Of a stretch of 64,000 nt of DNA, positions 13,901 to 28,900 are shown piece after piece (position 1 is the stretch's first letter; the number at the start of each line of letters is the position of its first letter). A program made the translations under genes and the position numbers. The DNA is from Holothuria scabra. Lineage: Eukaryota; Echinodermata; Holothuroidea; Aspidochirotida; Holothuriidae. The DNA is taken from contig CM074194.1 in NCBI GenBank assembly GCA_037179385.1, positions 2,249,001 through 2,313,000 of the forward strand, read 5' to 3'. A model generated the notes under the pieces. That model was not told the origin of the DNA and did not search any database. It worked only from the letters and a program-made list of their open reading frames with translations.

Positions 13901-16900
13901 ACTAAACCTGTCAAAGCCCAAAATTTTGTATCATTTTGCACCTAGGATGCTTGAAAAGACACAAATTTCCCAAACAAGAGGGAAACTTCCCTCTGCCTTT
14001 AGACCCATACCCAAGGCTGGTGGAAAGTGGAACTCTAATACTCCTTCCCCAAATTTGTGTCTGGCTATGTGTTTAGTATTAGGAAAAATTTTCCTCATCA
14101 TCTTATCATCTGAGTTTCTGCATGGTCCTTAGCACAAATTCTTTAATATGTAGATCAGTTTTGTGCAACCTGATTTTTCTTCTTATTCTGTTTGATTTTA
14201 GAACAAACATTGAATTCTCATTGAAATTATGACCATTGGTCTTTCGAAGTGTGATATTTTAAAGGAAAATATTGCATTTGTTTAGCATGGTTTTCAGCAC
14301 TTCTCCTTTCATTACATCAATTTGTTGCTTGCTCTGCATTATGTTTCAGGAAATACCAAACTGTTTGCAAGAGCAATGTGAAAAAACAGCTTTTGCAGTC
14401 ATTTCAAAAGTTCTTCCAATGAAGAAACTTGTGAAGAGTTGTTTCCAATACTAATTAGGTTTTCATTCAAACATTTATCAATAGCCCTGGAGGTTGACCT
14501 TGACTGAAATTATTGATAGAAATAAAAATAGAAATGATAGAAAAGCTGTTGAAATTCATCTCAAATTAAAGACTGAGAGGTGACCTTACCTTTTAGTGCA
14601 ATATATATAATTTGATCTCCTTTTTGTGATCACTACATCCCAGAGCTTCTTGTTTAATAATGTAGTTGTTATGTAAAAAAAATATCAAAAGGTCGTTGAG
14701 TTTCTATTGTATATAGTTACATAACAGTCTTCATAGCTGTTGCTCATTTAAACAGGTAGATGGGGTAATTAATCAGTAGTCAGGTATATCCGCAGTTTAA
14801 TTGGGAACTGCAATTTTCCTCAAAAACGGCAGTATGCAACGCTAGATTCAGTTGGAGATTTTAGCCAAAGTTACCCAACAAAAAGGTCTTTTCCTGGGTT
14901 TCAAGCTATGCCTTTGTTAAGAGCTGGTATTCAGTGATGCTGTTTCTATCTCCTCACATGCCCTATATTCTGGAACTACTTGAGAGGGTGTTGGTTGATT
15001 GACCGTCATTGTGTTGCTTGACTTTGTGATTATCACACCGTTAACATGTAATGGACACAGTTGCTTGCGGTATGTTTAGAATATCTGATGCAGTTTATTA
15101 CAATAAATATCCATGCATCTTTGCAATGCAACAACAAACCCTTCAACCTTATTTACCTCAAAATAACTGAACACAAAGTTCAGAGATATATTCTGTATTA
15201 ATATTGGTCAATTCACCATGGCTAAAACTTGGTATAATTTTCATTTGCCATGAGCTTTGGTGGATTTCAGCAAAGGCAATTACTTCCTAATGGTTGCTAT
15301 CATTTAAATGCAATTTGATTGGTCCAGCATCTTTGTATCATTTGAATCATTTCTTCTTCAGAATCATCTTCTCACCAACATACAAGCGGCAAAGAAACTG
15401 GAGCAGCAACTTTTACAGATTCAGAATCAATGTATGGAAGAATTTGATTCATTTCTGGAAAATCATAAAAGTGCTCTTCAGAGAATGATCATGACAGATT
15501 CTTTCAAAGATGAATATGGCGTAGTTTTAGAGGGAGACAACACAGAAATGAGACAAATCGATATGGAGGTAAACAGGTCAATGATATATACTGGCAACAG
15601 TTTGTTTGGTTTGTTTAGCTTAGTTTCTATCCAAGAAATATTTGTAATTTGCATAAACCCTTAATTCATATTGAACCTAAGTTTTACTTGGTTGGAAAAT
15701 TTCATGGTTTTTTTTTTTTTCACTTTTTTTATTAACTTAGAACTTGCTTCTTCTGATGTACAAAATTATGCAAGTATGAACTTTTATGGGTCAGATTCTG
15801 CATGGTCATCCTCCAAGCTTGGCATACCTACCAGTACTAGTGCATCCATTGTCTAATGTATAGCTTGAAAACAAAAACAAGCTAGTGAGCTTCAACTGGA
15901 AAACGGCCTTTGCCTGCTTGACTTACACCAATTGGTTAGAACCTGGCTGTAAAACTCCCATCTAACTGTCTAGTTCAACCATACCTTACATATTTTGAAA
16001 ATTTAAAATAGGTGCTTGTATATTTGTACTTTATATCTGTTCTTTATGAAATACATATACCCTTCCAACAAAGTATGCTTAGCAGAAAAGTGTTGTCCTC
16101 TTGTAATCATTCTCAGCTGAATACTGCTCAGGATAGGTTTAAGCACACAATAGAAGCTCTTCAAGGGGAACTGGACATGATTCGACAGCATCACCACTAC
16201 TTGCAAAACCAGCTGGAGACAGTCACCAAACCAAAGGAACCTAAACCCCCCAGTAGAGTGGGACTGCGCCCTCCAGGGAAGGACCCCTCTGATCGTAGCT
16301 CATCAGTGGATAACTTTGGCAAACAGTCAAGACTCAGTGGAAAAGGTTTGTGAATAGTGGAGTAAGGACATGCCTAGTTTCTTCCCATAAGATTTAGGTA
16401 GCTCCCAAACACCTCACTTGTAGACTTTTTGTCTGGGGGTATTTCCAGTTGACTAGCTCAGCAAACAGGTCATATCCCCTCACACATCAGGCAGGCATTT
16501 GGGCTGCCAGGCTGTTTGCCTATGGACCATTTTTCCAAGTAGAAATTACAAAGGATTGTGGGACAGATTTTTGGTGCCCATTTTTTTGTCAATTTTATTT
16601 TATCATGGCCTGAATAAAGGTGATCAATTGTGCCTAGACCTGTCACCTTTGTTTTGATATTCCTCTTAACCAGTATTCACAGTTGTGTGGACCAGTTGAA
16701 GATTTCCAATAGTAGCTATTATCCTGTTAAAAATCATTCTTTTGTAAGAAGTTGCTTGCTATATTCACCTTGTTGCCAGTTTATCATAATAATAAAGTTG
16801 AAAAATATTAACAGTTTAATATCAACATGATTGAACAAATTGTTTCCCATGAGTTAAGATGGCCGGCCCACGAGAGAAGAAAAGCATTGTGAACCCCTTA

Positions 16901-19900
16901 TTCATTGAAAACATTGCTGTATACACATCATCTGCTAACTAATTCTCCATTCCATACACACACTCGGCAATCTCATATGACAGCCCAAGGGTCATGTGGC
17001 ATGTTGCAAATTTGCAGCCTATTAATTTGTACATTATTGCTCTTGAAAGTAGGATCTGTCTGTTCAATGAAAAGTTGTTCCATTTTTTTAAACTATTACA
17101 TTCATGTTTCTTGTCAAAAATAACATTTACAAGTGTAATATTTTTGAAACCTGAGGTGTTTATCCTCTTATTATTATCAAGGTCTTTTTTTAAGCTACTT
17201 TTAATTAATATATTCCAGAATGTTGCTAGGAACTTTCACATTTTTGAGCTGATAAGGAGTAGAATTAATTTTACTGACCTTTTATGAGAGGTGGATCTGT
17301 TCTTTTTCATTGTATTTTGATGCATGATTCTCAACTTGCAGGATCTGTGTTATCCAGATCACTGTATTAACCAAACTAATACTTTGATTTTTTAAAAGAA
17401 AACAAAAAAAAAACAAACAAACAAAACCAAAAGCAAACAAAAAGAAAAATATGCTAATGTACATCTCACAAAACTGGACATGACCTCCTTTGAGTAATTA
17501 CAAGTAGAACGAATTATGTCAGTGTGTGTATTGTCAAGGTTCTATATTGATAACTGCTTCCTTAGTTAGCTATTTACAAATGGATTATTCAAGATGTCCT
17601 TTACTTTTTATTTAGGGCCTCTGCAGAGAATAATTTATCCAGTACTGCATCACATTTTGCTACACAAAAAGGACAAGTTGCTAAGCAAATGCAAAGTTGC
17701 ATAGCCGATTTTGTACATGAAAAATATGGGTTTTTTAATGATTTTGTGAAAGAGGAATTCAGAAGCAGCAAAATTGCTACACATATTTTGAAAAACTTGA
17801 TTATTCCCTGCTCTCAGGGCAGCATCATGCATGAGAGGCAGGGAGGAGGCAGTTAGTAAGAAATGATGTGACTTGAATATGTCTCAGCTTTCCATATGTT
17901 ACCTGGAAGCTTGCTTGTTGAGGTATTTTGATAAAATTGACTTACTTGTCTAAAAAAGGGTTCACTGCATTATCATCTGTCATGATCTCTCCACACCAGA
18001 CTCTGTGCTCTCTGCTGCCGATAACTTTGACAATGTGGACATGTTGAGTGGTGAGCTAGATCCTTTCATTCCCCAAGAAGCTATCCTCAGCAAGTATAGC
18101 ATAATGATTTACACCTCTACCAATAACAAGAAGACATTTTATGAAGTTAAAGATGCAAAGTTTTGCCCTAGCTGTGGGGAGAAGGTAATTAAAGACAATT
18201 ATTTAGTTATTTGTAAAATAGGTCATGTTTATGAGCTAAGGAGTCTGTTTTGATAAGTTTTGTCCTATAGCAACACCATTTTTAATTTTATCTAGCTTTT
18301 TATTCTAAACTCAATGTACCTTTTTCTTAACTCTGAAGGGAGGGGTCCATGTTTACCCTTATGCAAGTACTATTACTGTGTCTTCCCTAGTTGCCTTCTT
18401 CATAGTGGTTGCACCACTCTGGATCTACATTTGAAGGGAACAATTTACTAGTGCTTAGATATTTGATATTTTAAAGCTATTTTTTGCTTCCTTCAAGAAC
18501 AGTTTTTGCCTGAAAGTCATCAAAAGTTTTGATTGCCAGAAAAGTCTCAAAAAAATCATAGAGATTATTTATAAGCAAATTATATGGCACATTTGAAATT
18601 CCATGGTCCTTCTTCCTTCATTACTCTCATTGATTGCAATAAAGGAAAGTATGCTTATTTCAATCACGTTGAAGTCCATGTTTTTGCTTTGCTTTTTACT
18701 AGATCTCTTTGAATTAATCTTCATAACATGTTCTTAGAATTTTCTTCTTGAAAGGAATGTTTATTTATGTATGAGGAGAACATTTTGTTTAATAAATGGC
18801 TCAAAAAATGACAGTCTCAATATGTACAAACTCATTGCGATGTATCACTAGTTGCATCATGTGAAAATGAAATGGCTTGGATTATCAATTATTCGGAGTT
18901 CCTCTATACTTTGTAATAACCCTAAACTTCTATTGGCCCATAATGGTCAGGTGACTGTGTTTTATCCTTGAATAAACTCATCTTGGACTTTTTCATTTTA
19001 CTCAGGGATGCACTGTTTTAATGTGGTTTTGTACAGATGGAGTTGCCATTCTCTTTTTGTCTTTAAAATAAAAATATTATGTATGAAGAAACAATCTGAA
19101 TCAACTCTGAATCAACTCTGGACCGGTGAATTACTATAGATCAGAATCAGGCAATCTCGGGTGTTATTAATACTGTCATTACATGAAAAAGCCCTTACTC
19201 AAATCAACTACCACTAACAGTGAAAAACTCGACTTTTTGGTAGCAAGTCGGGTTTTTACTTGGTGATCACACTTACACATTATAGCCATTCCAACTCTGA
19301 AAACAATAAAAACATGACAAAATCTAATTATTCCTTGGGGTAGTTATAAAATGTAGGTGCTTATTTCAAATAAAACCTGAGTTCTGCCCAAATTTCGGGT
19401 TTATACTGTTCAGTTGTAGGCGATTTGGGTAAGGACTATTTCACATAATGGTTGAAACACCCTGATGCATCACTTACATCAACCAGCCAATCATGTGTCT
19501 CCCTGTGCTAATGCACAATCCATCATTGTTTAACCTATAATTCAGCAACAAAGGTGTCTGTGAGAATCTGTGACATAATGTGAAGAGGTGACTTACCTAA
19601 ACTGAGGAAAAGATTGCATGAGAAACAGAAATTGTTGGCCCAGTGGCACTAAACAAGAACAAGATGATTTTGCATTGAAAGTGCTGTCTGTTCCCTGATC
19701 CTGAAAGAATCACATTCAGAAAAGACATCATAAGAAAAGGAAAAATACATTAATTTGCTCTAAATTTTCTTTTCCTTTTTCAGACTGTTGTTTGCCCTCA
19801 TAAAGTGAGTGGGGAGAAAATTATTTCCTTGCCTCACAACTGTAGCCATGTTAAACTCTCTAGACCTAGAATAAAAATACCAGCTGATAGAAAAGAAAGA

Positions 19901-22900
19901 AGGTGAGCAAAGAAAATTATATTTACAATTTTTCTTCTCTTTTTAAGTCCTTTCTTTTTTTTGTTTTTGTTTTTTACATGCAGATATTTAATCTTTGAAC
20001 TAATTGCATGGAAAAAGTAAAGTGAATTTCAACCATCCAAATTCATTGACAATTCTGACTCTAAAAATGGAACATTTGGAAGATAAAAGGAATTCAGATT
20101 TGTTCTTTTATATTTTGTTGTTTTGTTTTAACATGCTTCAAGGAACAATCTAGCCTCAATTGATCACTGTACATATCCAACCCTTTTGTTCAAATTCCCC
20201 CCTCCAACCTTCCCCCCACCCAAAAAGAAAAAGAAGAAAATTGTATCCTTCATCGATATAGATGTTTTAACATTTGTATTTTACTGAGAAATGCATAGTG
20301 TGGATTTTCTTCTTGATTGTGTCGAAGATTATTTCTCAAAGAGGCAGACTTATCTGCATGAAGAGATCTTTTAATATTTCACATTTATCTAACAGTTCGT
20401 ACAGACCATATCCTCCATCTGGTAGAGGGCGTCCCATGGTCCCTGACATCGTTGAGGCTGGTGACACTGATACCAAACGAATGCATAGCCGTATTTCTAT
20501 GCCTGATGGGTCTGCCCGTAAAGTGCAGGAACCATTCCATAAGGACTCAGTCACCCCTGGGATGGGAATCAGACCAGAAACAGACCCTACCCCAACACAA
20601 TTGACAGAGAAAGAAAAAGAGACTACATCAGAATCAAGCCAAGAACACAAAGTAAGTTGATCATTTTATAGCGTGAATGAGCTATACCAGCCCACCCAAC
20701 CCTGACCCCCTGTTATTTTATAGCATGAATGAGCTATACCAGCCCACCCAACCCTGACCCCCTGTTTATTTCAAGCCAAGAACACAAACTACAGTAAGTG
20801 GGTTAATCCAGTATCATTAATGAGCCATATGGGTGACAGCTTACCCAACCATGGCCCACTTTTGTTCCACTAGACATGTGAAGGATTCATCATTCTTTAA
20901 CATTTAGGGGTGATGAAAACACAGTTTATTTCATCTCACAGCTTCTTGTATGAAAATTTGTGAATTTATCAGCAATCATTACTGTACCTGTCCAGCCAGT
21001 GCTGTTACATTACATTACATTACATTACATATTTGGTACAAACAAAGTGAAGGTACCAGGTAAGTGGGTATAGACCAGAGATCTGAAACACTCACTGAGA
21101 AGTAAGTGCACCCCTTACCCTAGCTTAGGAAGACCTAGTAAGTAGATATATTATAATGATCAGACAGTCTTGTACGAAAGCTTTTATCCAGATGGAATTT
21201 CCTGCAAATCCAAAGGAAGATCATTCCAAAGTCTTGCAAAGTGAACATAAGGGGAATTAGAGAAAGCTTGAGTCTTAGCAGTCCAATGGAGAAGTCTTCC
21301 AGGTGCATGAATGCTAGGTCTAATAAACTCATTAAAATCAGCTGGACTATGCCCATGAACAACTTTATGACCAAGAGCAAGCCTCTGTAAAGCAAGGTTG
21401 TGCTTGATACTGATAATATTAAAATGCTTTAGTCTGTTTTCATAAGACACCAAGTCATTTGGAATTTTCCTTCGATACAAAATTCTTTGGGAGAAAGAAG
21501 TGTTGTCACATGACTCTCAAGAGCCAATCAAGAAGCAGTGCAGTCTACTACATTAATTCAAGTTGGGGTGATCCCAATTCCCCTTTAAGGCAAGATGACG
21601 GAATCATCATGAGATATCACTGTTAGTAAAGGGGGAGATTTAAGTTTTTAAGAGTGTTGTAATATAGGCCTACCCCAGGCGTGACAAAGTCAAGAGCTTA
21701 GTAAGCTTTGAATAATTTAAGACCTGTGAAGGCTTGAAAGGAAGTATTAATCATTACTTAGTGTAGTTTCAGGTCTACTCGTGCTATTGGGTGTTAATGT
21801 TATCCTTGGTGGAAATAAGGTGGGGGAGGGGGGCACTTCACTGGGGTTCTTGAATGACAAACTGCAATATATATTGTAAAATGCAGTTGTACTGTGCCTG
21901 ACACTCCAGAAAAGATACCCCACAAGTGTCAGCTGATTGAATTGGCCTGTTGCGGCATTTCAAATTCACCATACCACAACTACTAAGATTTTAAGCTACA
22001 ATGGGGTAAATTTTAGAGGTTTTACTGTATACACCCACCCACAGCAAGGTGATTCCTATTCACAACCATTATTAAACTGGTCTGTAAGATCACTTTCAAG
22101 TTTCAATACATCCCAATTAATCAACACTCATACATTAACTTTTCCCCTTACATACCCACAAATAATCAGTGACAAATAATGGATCATCCTATTTAAACAT
22201 AAACAATTCACACCTGAAGAAATTAATTTTGTACTTTGGTAGGCATTACTTTTCCTTGAGAGCGCTGTCTCTGTAATGTGGTGTTCAACCTTTCCTCATC
22301 TATAGCAAATTTCACAGTTGCTTTTATCTCTTTTGTTTATCCCAGCAAAATTCCTTTTTCATCATGTGGGATGACTTTAAACAGAGGACTGATATTTCCA
22401 GAAGTGTTCCAATGCCAGTGGAGATGGTAAGTGTCAGGTCCATAGCTGTAGTTACCAATGTTATATGCACATTGCTGTGGGAGTTTGCCTGTCTGTGGTA
22501 GGAAGGGGGGGAGAGATTATCTCCCTTCCATTTAGAATTTTTTTTTTTGTCTTCTTTAGAAAAGGCCAGTTGTAAAATGGTGCAAGATTTTTCATTTAAA
22601 CAGAATTAATCATAAAGATTTAGTTTTGATGGTTTAATCAATTCAGTGCAAACATTTTTAACGAATGTTTTTTTCTTCGGAGGGGAGCACATTCCCCATT
22701 TTGTGTCCTCCCCCTCCTTGTGGTGATCAATATGTGACTTATGTGGTTGTTTTGGTTGTAAAGTTTAAAGAAAAACAAAAGACTGTCCATTAATGTGAGG
22801 ATACGAGGTCATATGTGGTTGCCTCAATTTCACTTTTTCATCGAAAGTGTGACAAATTTCCTTGCTAATATCTTAAGAACCACACATCTGTTTTAAATGC

Positions 22901-25900
22901 AAATTTCACAAAAATGCATAGAGTGAGTACCCTCTAACATGCCAAAATATGATGGGACCTTGAGCCCTTTTTTTAAGGGGGGGGGGGGGAGGTACAATTG
23001 CAGTCTGATTTGTATTTGTTTCATCTGCTGTTATCTGCTGAAGCTACATTACATGATTTGTCATACCATTCTTTTATTTCCCTAGCAACGGTGCTTGTCT
23101 CTGATTGGTCAATGCTATTCTCAGATCCTATGGAGTGATGAACACACCCCAGAAAACGAGGAAATTAAGTCAGTTGTGGTAAGACAGAAAGAAAGAAAGA
23201 TTTTAAATCTGAAGTCAACTTCAGTAATTATGTCTTTTAATTGTAAAGTGGATCCATTGACACTCTTCCAAGAAGCAGTATGTGACAAAGAATTGTGTGA
23301 CACAATGTTGGTGTGTTGAATTTTGCCACAGTTAAATGCCATAGAAAGAAACAACACATGCCCAAACTCTGTGATACATTCCTTCGTAATTGCTGTTTGG
23401 AAAAGGGTCCATTCATGCTTCAGTTAAGAAAAACCAGCCCCAAGAGGCAGTAACAATCTTTCAAGGGAAAATTCCAGTAAAGCCCAATGGAATTTATATT
23501 ACCTGGATATGCTGAATTATGTTTGGTACATTAACTTAAATAATGTTTGTATGTTTGTTTGTGTGATCTGTAATACCCTGAAAAAGTTCTTGTTTATTTA
23601 CTCCGCATATCGCAGACCTAGCCCATTAGCTCTTCTCACCAGACTTGCCTATGAAAAGTTGGGAAGAGGAATCAGTCAATCTTACTCATTTGTTAGCTTT
23701 GTGGTTTCCTCCTCACAACTGTTGGGGATTTTAAAAAAACAAGTTCCAAGAAGTGAAGATAAAGTTCATGTCAGCCAGGAAGCTGAGATGCACATTCTGT
23801 TTACTTTGTTTACAGTCTGTTTAGTTGTGGTTGGAATATTTCTAGAATGTAGGTAATGGTCCTTTCCTCTAATGTGTAGTATGCAGTATTCAATTATTTA
23901 TCTCCTGAAACATTATTAAAGATCAGTCGGGTGGTGTAAGGACAGTTTTGGACTAGTACTATGATAATTAACTCACATACTGCAACATAAATGCAAAATA
24001 AATATGTGGATAAAAGGCTGCAACCGGTCTGACTTAAACCAATTGGTTAGAAACCGGAACCGTATAGATTCTCATGTAACTAGCAAACGATAGCAACTAT
24101 ATGTGAGATAACTTTAAAAACTGAGATTAGTATATTTAATATACAACAACTGACACAAATATTTGTTATGTGATGTAAGGTAAACCTGTACTTTGGCCAT
24201 GATATACATTGTATTATAATGACTAATGCATTAAGCTCATATTTAACCCCACATATACATGCTTTGATCTTCCTGAATACATGGTCTAGTGGTTACAGAG
24301 CATCTGACTTGCAGTCAGGAGGTTGGGTTTGAGTCCAGGCCCTGTCATACCAAAGACTTTAAAAACAGAATCTACCTCCACTGTGCTTGGTGCACAGCAA
24401 AAGCAATGGAGTAGGGAGAACAAGCCCGTGAGCCACAACTGGAAAAAATGCTGTGGCCAACTTGACTTGAACCAATGGTTGGACACTGGGCTGTAAAACT
24501 CAATCTAACCATCTAGCCAAATCTTCCTTGTATCAAAATCCCAAGAAATATCCACTAATTGGCAAAATTTTTGTCCTTAAAGAAAAATAGAGAACAATGT
24601 AAGATTTAGTCACTTCCCTACTCTTCACATCTTGTCCAAATAAAATACAGGTAACCATGAACAAACTTCTCTGTACATATAAAATGGCTATCAAGCATAT
24701 ATGTGTAATATGGCTTATTGTATAGGTCACAAGTGAGCAGATTGCTGACCAGTCAAGAATATCTTATGGTTCGTGTATATGATTAAATAAAGCTTGGAAG
24801 GTGCAAAAAATGGTTCCCTTCAGCCTGTACACTTCATGAAAATAACTAAATTATCATATTTGTCAAGCTATGAAGTGTGGATGTTTACAGGGTAGGGAAA
24901 ATGACTTTCTGTAGAATTCTCAAAATTCAGCTTGTCTCTCATTGTGTATACAAGCAGTTAGACTATATTTTTTGTTTACATTCAAGTATCATGTCTGATC
25001 ATTTCTATCTACAGGATCACTTCTATACATTCATGAAAGACAGATACATCTTGAAGGATGTCATGTTCCTATCTATGCATGATTTCATCACAGCTATCAT
25101 TGAATATTCATCAGTGAGCAAGGTAAGCCCACTTTCTGGCAGGGGCAACTTCCAGTGCAGGGGTTGTTAATTGCCATTCCCCATCAGTAAAGTCTCTTGC
25201 ATAAGTTCCCGTTTTCCTTCCTAGGTTTTTCCAAATGTAAGAAAAAGTGGCAACAGCATGCCCCTATAATATTTCTTTAATCCCATTTGTCTATCTATCC
25301 CACTAAACAGCAGTCCCTGCTCTGTCTTTGCTGCCTCTTCAAAAATCATGTGATGCATGTCAGTTTTATATACATTTAAAAATTAGTAAACTTAACTTCC
25401 AGGGAATCATTTTGTGCTAAAAATTTGCATAGTAATGTTCAAGGTGTCTTAGGTTTCTTACCACAAGACCAATGGAACTTCTTGAGCTATGTGTACAAAC
25501 AACTGCTACACATAGTGTAGCAGTTAAACTAGCTTGTGTAGCAAAACTGATGGAGATGTTTAATTATTCCCTGACTTCAGTATGGTAACAGAGGGAATGC
25601 TTAATATCAGTGTTACAATGTGTGAAGTACTTAATGATGGGATTTAAATGTGATAAATGAGGACACCAAAAGCATATGTATCCTATCCAAATCCTTAATT
25701 ACACATAATTTGTAAAGAAGTGATAATAAGTTCACCTGTCACATAGACACTGATCTATACAATTGAGCACCCAATGCTGATCATGTGAATTTAAATTATA
25801 TACATACCAATCATTCTGTCTAAAGTGGAGCTGCTTCATTTTCTGAGCTTAAAAAACATAAAAATCAGAACATTCTTGTTTTCTGACTAAAGGTATTGAA

Positions 25901-28900
25901 AATACAGTAATTCTAAAAATTATTTGAGATGTAGAGTAACAGCTTGGCAAAAGTAATTCAGTGTTTGCATACAGTTAAATTATTTCAGTATATATTGTGA
26001 ATATTTAAGGAGATAAAGATGAGTTTTGTCCCTGGACCATGCATGAAGCCCACTGTGGTCATTGTTTTGTATGTTCACCTGGCACAGTGGATTATCTGCT
26101 ACATGTCTTCTGCAATGACTCAATTTTGGCAAGTGCAAATAAGTCATAAAAGGCTACTTTTATTTCTATCAGGTTAATTAATGGGGACTGCATGTTCTAT
26201 GTTTTCTTGGACACATCATAGTATCACAGGTGTAAAATGTCTAATGACTTTTTATTCATTTCCATTTGTTTCCCTTTTCTTGACAGCACATTCAGCTTTT
26301 TTGTCATGTGATGGTCGGAAACCATGATGCTGCAACATTCCGTTATGTGCTTCTCATTGGTGACCTCATAGATCGGGTTGACTGGAAGTTTGTTGAAGAT
26401 TTCAAAGTGTTTGCCTCCCTGGTGTATCCCTTCTTGAATGTAAGTCCCATTATCATCCATCATCATACAAGTCATCTTTTACCCATTCACTTGTGAACCT
26501 ATGTACGATACCTTGCTGGGTACAAGCCACTCATGAGAGCTCAAGCCTCGCACGTCTTTCCTCGCTCACATGGAGCTTGTAACTGGCGTAGCTACCCGAA
26601 AATTTGGACACTGCATTGAATGAGCTCTGTCACGTGATATGCAAGAGCCCACCCTCACTGGTGGCATTTACGTGCTGCATGACTTAAATGGCTAAGGGAG
26701 AATTCTGACCATTTCCTCACAGGGAACTGTTCTCTGTACCCCATAAGGCATAGACTACTGGTATGTGTATGTGTGGTTGATACTGTAGTAAGCTTGTTCC
26801 AGAGAAGAATGTTGTATAGTCCTGATAATTGGTGTATAGATATACCATTTAGTGGCAGAGCCCCCATATGGTCAGGGCAACCCGCTGTGACTGACAAAAA
26901 TGCCTGCTAGTGCCCTTTTAGCTTTTTAATGAACATCCTGCTGAAAAGCTCCCCTGTAGACCATTCTTGCCCCCCCCCCCCGACCAAATTTTTAGCCCTC
27001 ATGCCATGAAATGGTCCCTTACAGAAATGCACACTTCAAAAATCCCGATATGTGAGCCATTCATCTGGTTTTTGCAGGAATGTTATTCTAGAGTTTGCTC
27101 TTCAAGCAAACACCAAAGATGGCTTATCAGGCTTGTGTGTGGCCATATATGATCACTGTTTATATTCTTTGGGAAATATAATTAGCTTAGAGAGATAAGA
27201 GGTGCAGACAGGAAGCAAGAGTAACAGGTCAGAGGACAAATAAACATTACATGCAAGGTTGCACAATTTCTGTAGAATTCTGCAAGGGGCATTGCTTGTC
27301 ATGCTGCTACTGATACCACATTGTTTTTACCATACTGTTTCCATATTGTTTTGGCAGCTTCTGGTGTCATTGTAATCTGTTCCATAGCTGTGAGAATTCC
27401 AGTACAATCTATGGTCAAATTTTTGTTAAAATATGAACAATCTCAAGGTCTGCTTCAAATGCATCATTACAATAAGGGATTTTTAAAAACATACTCACTT
27501 TTACTAGACTTGTTCATGACATCTTCTAAAATTAGTGTAAAAGCTTAATTATTTTTCGTTATTTACCTCATATTTACCACAGGCAGTCTTGACTACTATA
27601 ATGCATAGCTAAATAATGATTCTGGGTATATGTAAAAATAAAAGAAAGTAGTCTTCCATAATGTGAGCTGTCAATCAGCAGATTTAATCGGTTTGATAGA
27701 TAAAGTTGGACATTGCTGATTACCCAATTGTTTGGCTTCTAAATTCATCAGAGCAAGGAAAGGCAAACACCACTCATAGCTCCTATTTATACTGAGGTTA
27801 AAGAAATTTGAGCCACTGATTGGCCAGCATAAAAAGAGGCATGGATGCACCAAGATAAGTTTCCTGGGATTCTTATCAAATCCCAGGTAAAGCTGTCTCA
27901 CTTCCTTATTAAGTTTGTATATGGAGTATATTTGCAATACCAACTCATGAAAACCTCTATGCATATTTTTTTTCTGTTTCTTCTAATGATATCAGCAGCC
28001 TTGGGTTTTGACTAAAGAGACAGAATTCAGTTGAAAACTTTTTGTGATATTCGGGTGACAATAGTTGTATTTTCTTTTTTAAACCAACTTCCATTCTCTT
28101 GGTAAAGACATGGTGTTTTTTATGTATCAGGTAATTTACATGGGAGCCAATTAGCAAGCAATTTGGGAAGCTCTTTACAGGGAAATCATGGTACTCAGAG
28201 GGAAATTTATGCATTTTGTGAGGGAAATTGCTTGTTCTATGCAGGACATTGTGTAACAATTGTGGGAAATTTGACACTCCCAGGGAAATAAATGTTTTGC
28301 CCAGTCCTGATGATTAGTCTGTAAGAGGATTGACACAAAAAGCCAAGGTATTTTGTTAATAAGGTAAGTTTGTAATTCGTTGCCACATGGAATTGTGGGG
28401 CACAACGTAGGAGACACAAACTGATTTCAGCACATAGTGAAGGCCATTCCATTGCTTTTATTAGTAAGTGCATACAATGCTAAGTGTCTAACCAACTCGA
28501 ACCAAAATAGATGTCTTAGTCCAACTTTACAGCAGATTAAAATTCGAACTTTTCATCAAATGACAATTTAGAGACAATCCACTGCACAAAACCACACTTG
28601 AGATCCCTCTTCATGTTTAAGATGGATTAACAATAAATGATTTCATATTTTCACATAAACTCAAATTTTGGAATGCACGTTTTAGGTGCAGGATTTGTTT
28701 TTTTATCCAGATGATTTGGAGGATGTGCACATGTGTGCAGCCACCAAAAAAAAAAAATACTTAACTTGCTTATTATCAAACACAAAAAAGTTTATAAGAA
28801 AGTAAATTTTAAACAACCTTTTGTGGGCAACATTAGTTTTGTTTCGTATTATTTTCCTTTTCCATGTGAAATAAAAAAAAAAAAGGGTTAAGAATTTTTA

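Noticed and set aside
15671..15856. Possible extra exon reading LASSDVQNYASMNFYGSDSA
   Set aside because: It has an acceptor-like cttag, but its phase does not fit between exons 8 and 9, which join cleanly in phase 0.
20336..20650. 104-residue - strand frame
   Set aside because: Shadow of exon 12 of the + gene.
27671..28473. Several 78-106 residue - strand frames
   Set aside because: Overlapping frames in an intron with repeated GGGAAATT words; no homology recognised and no splice context.
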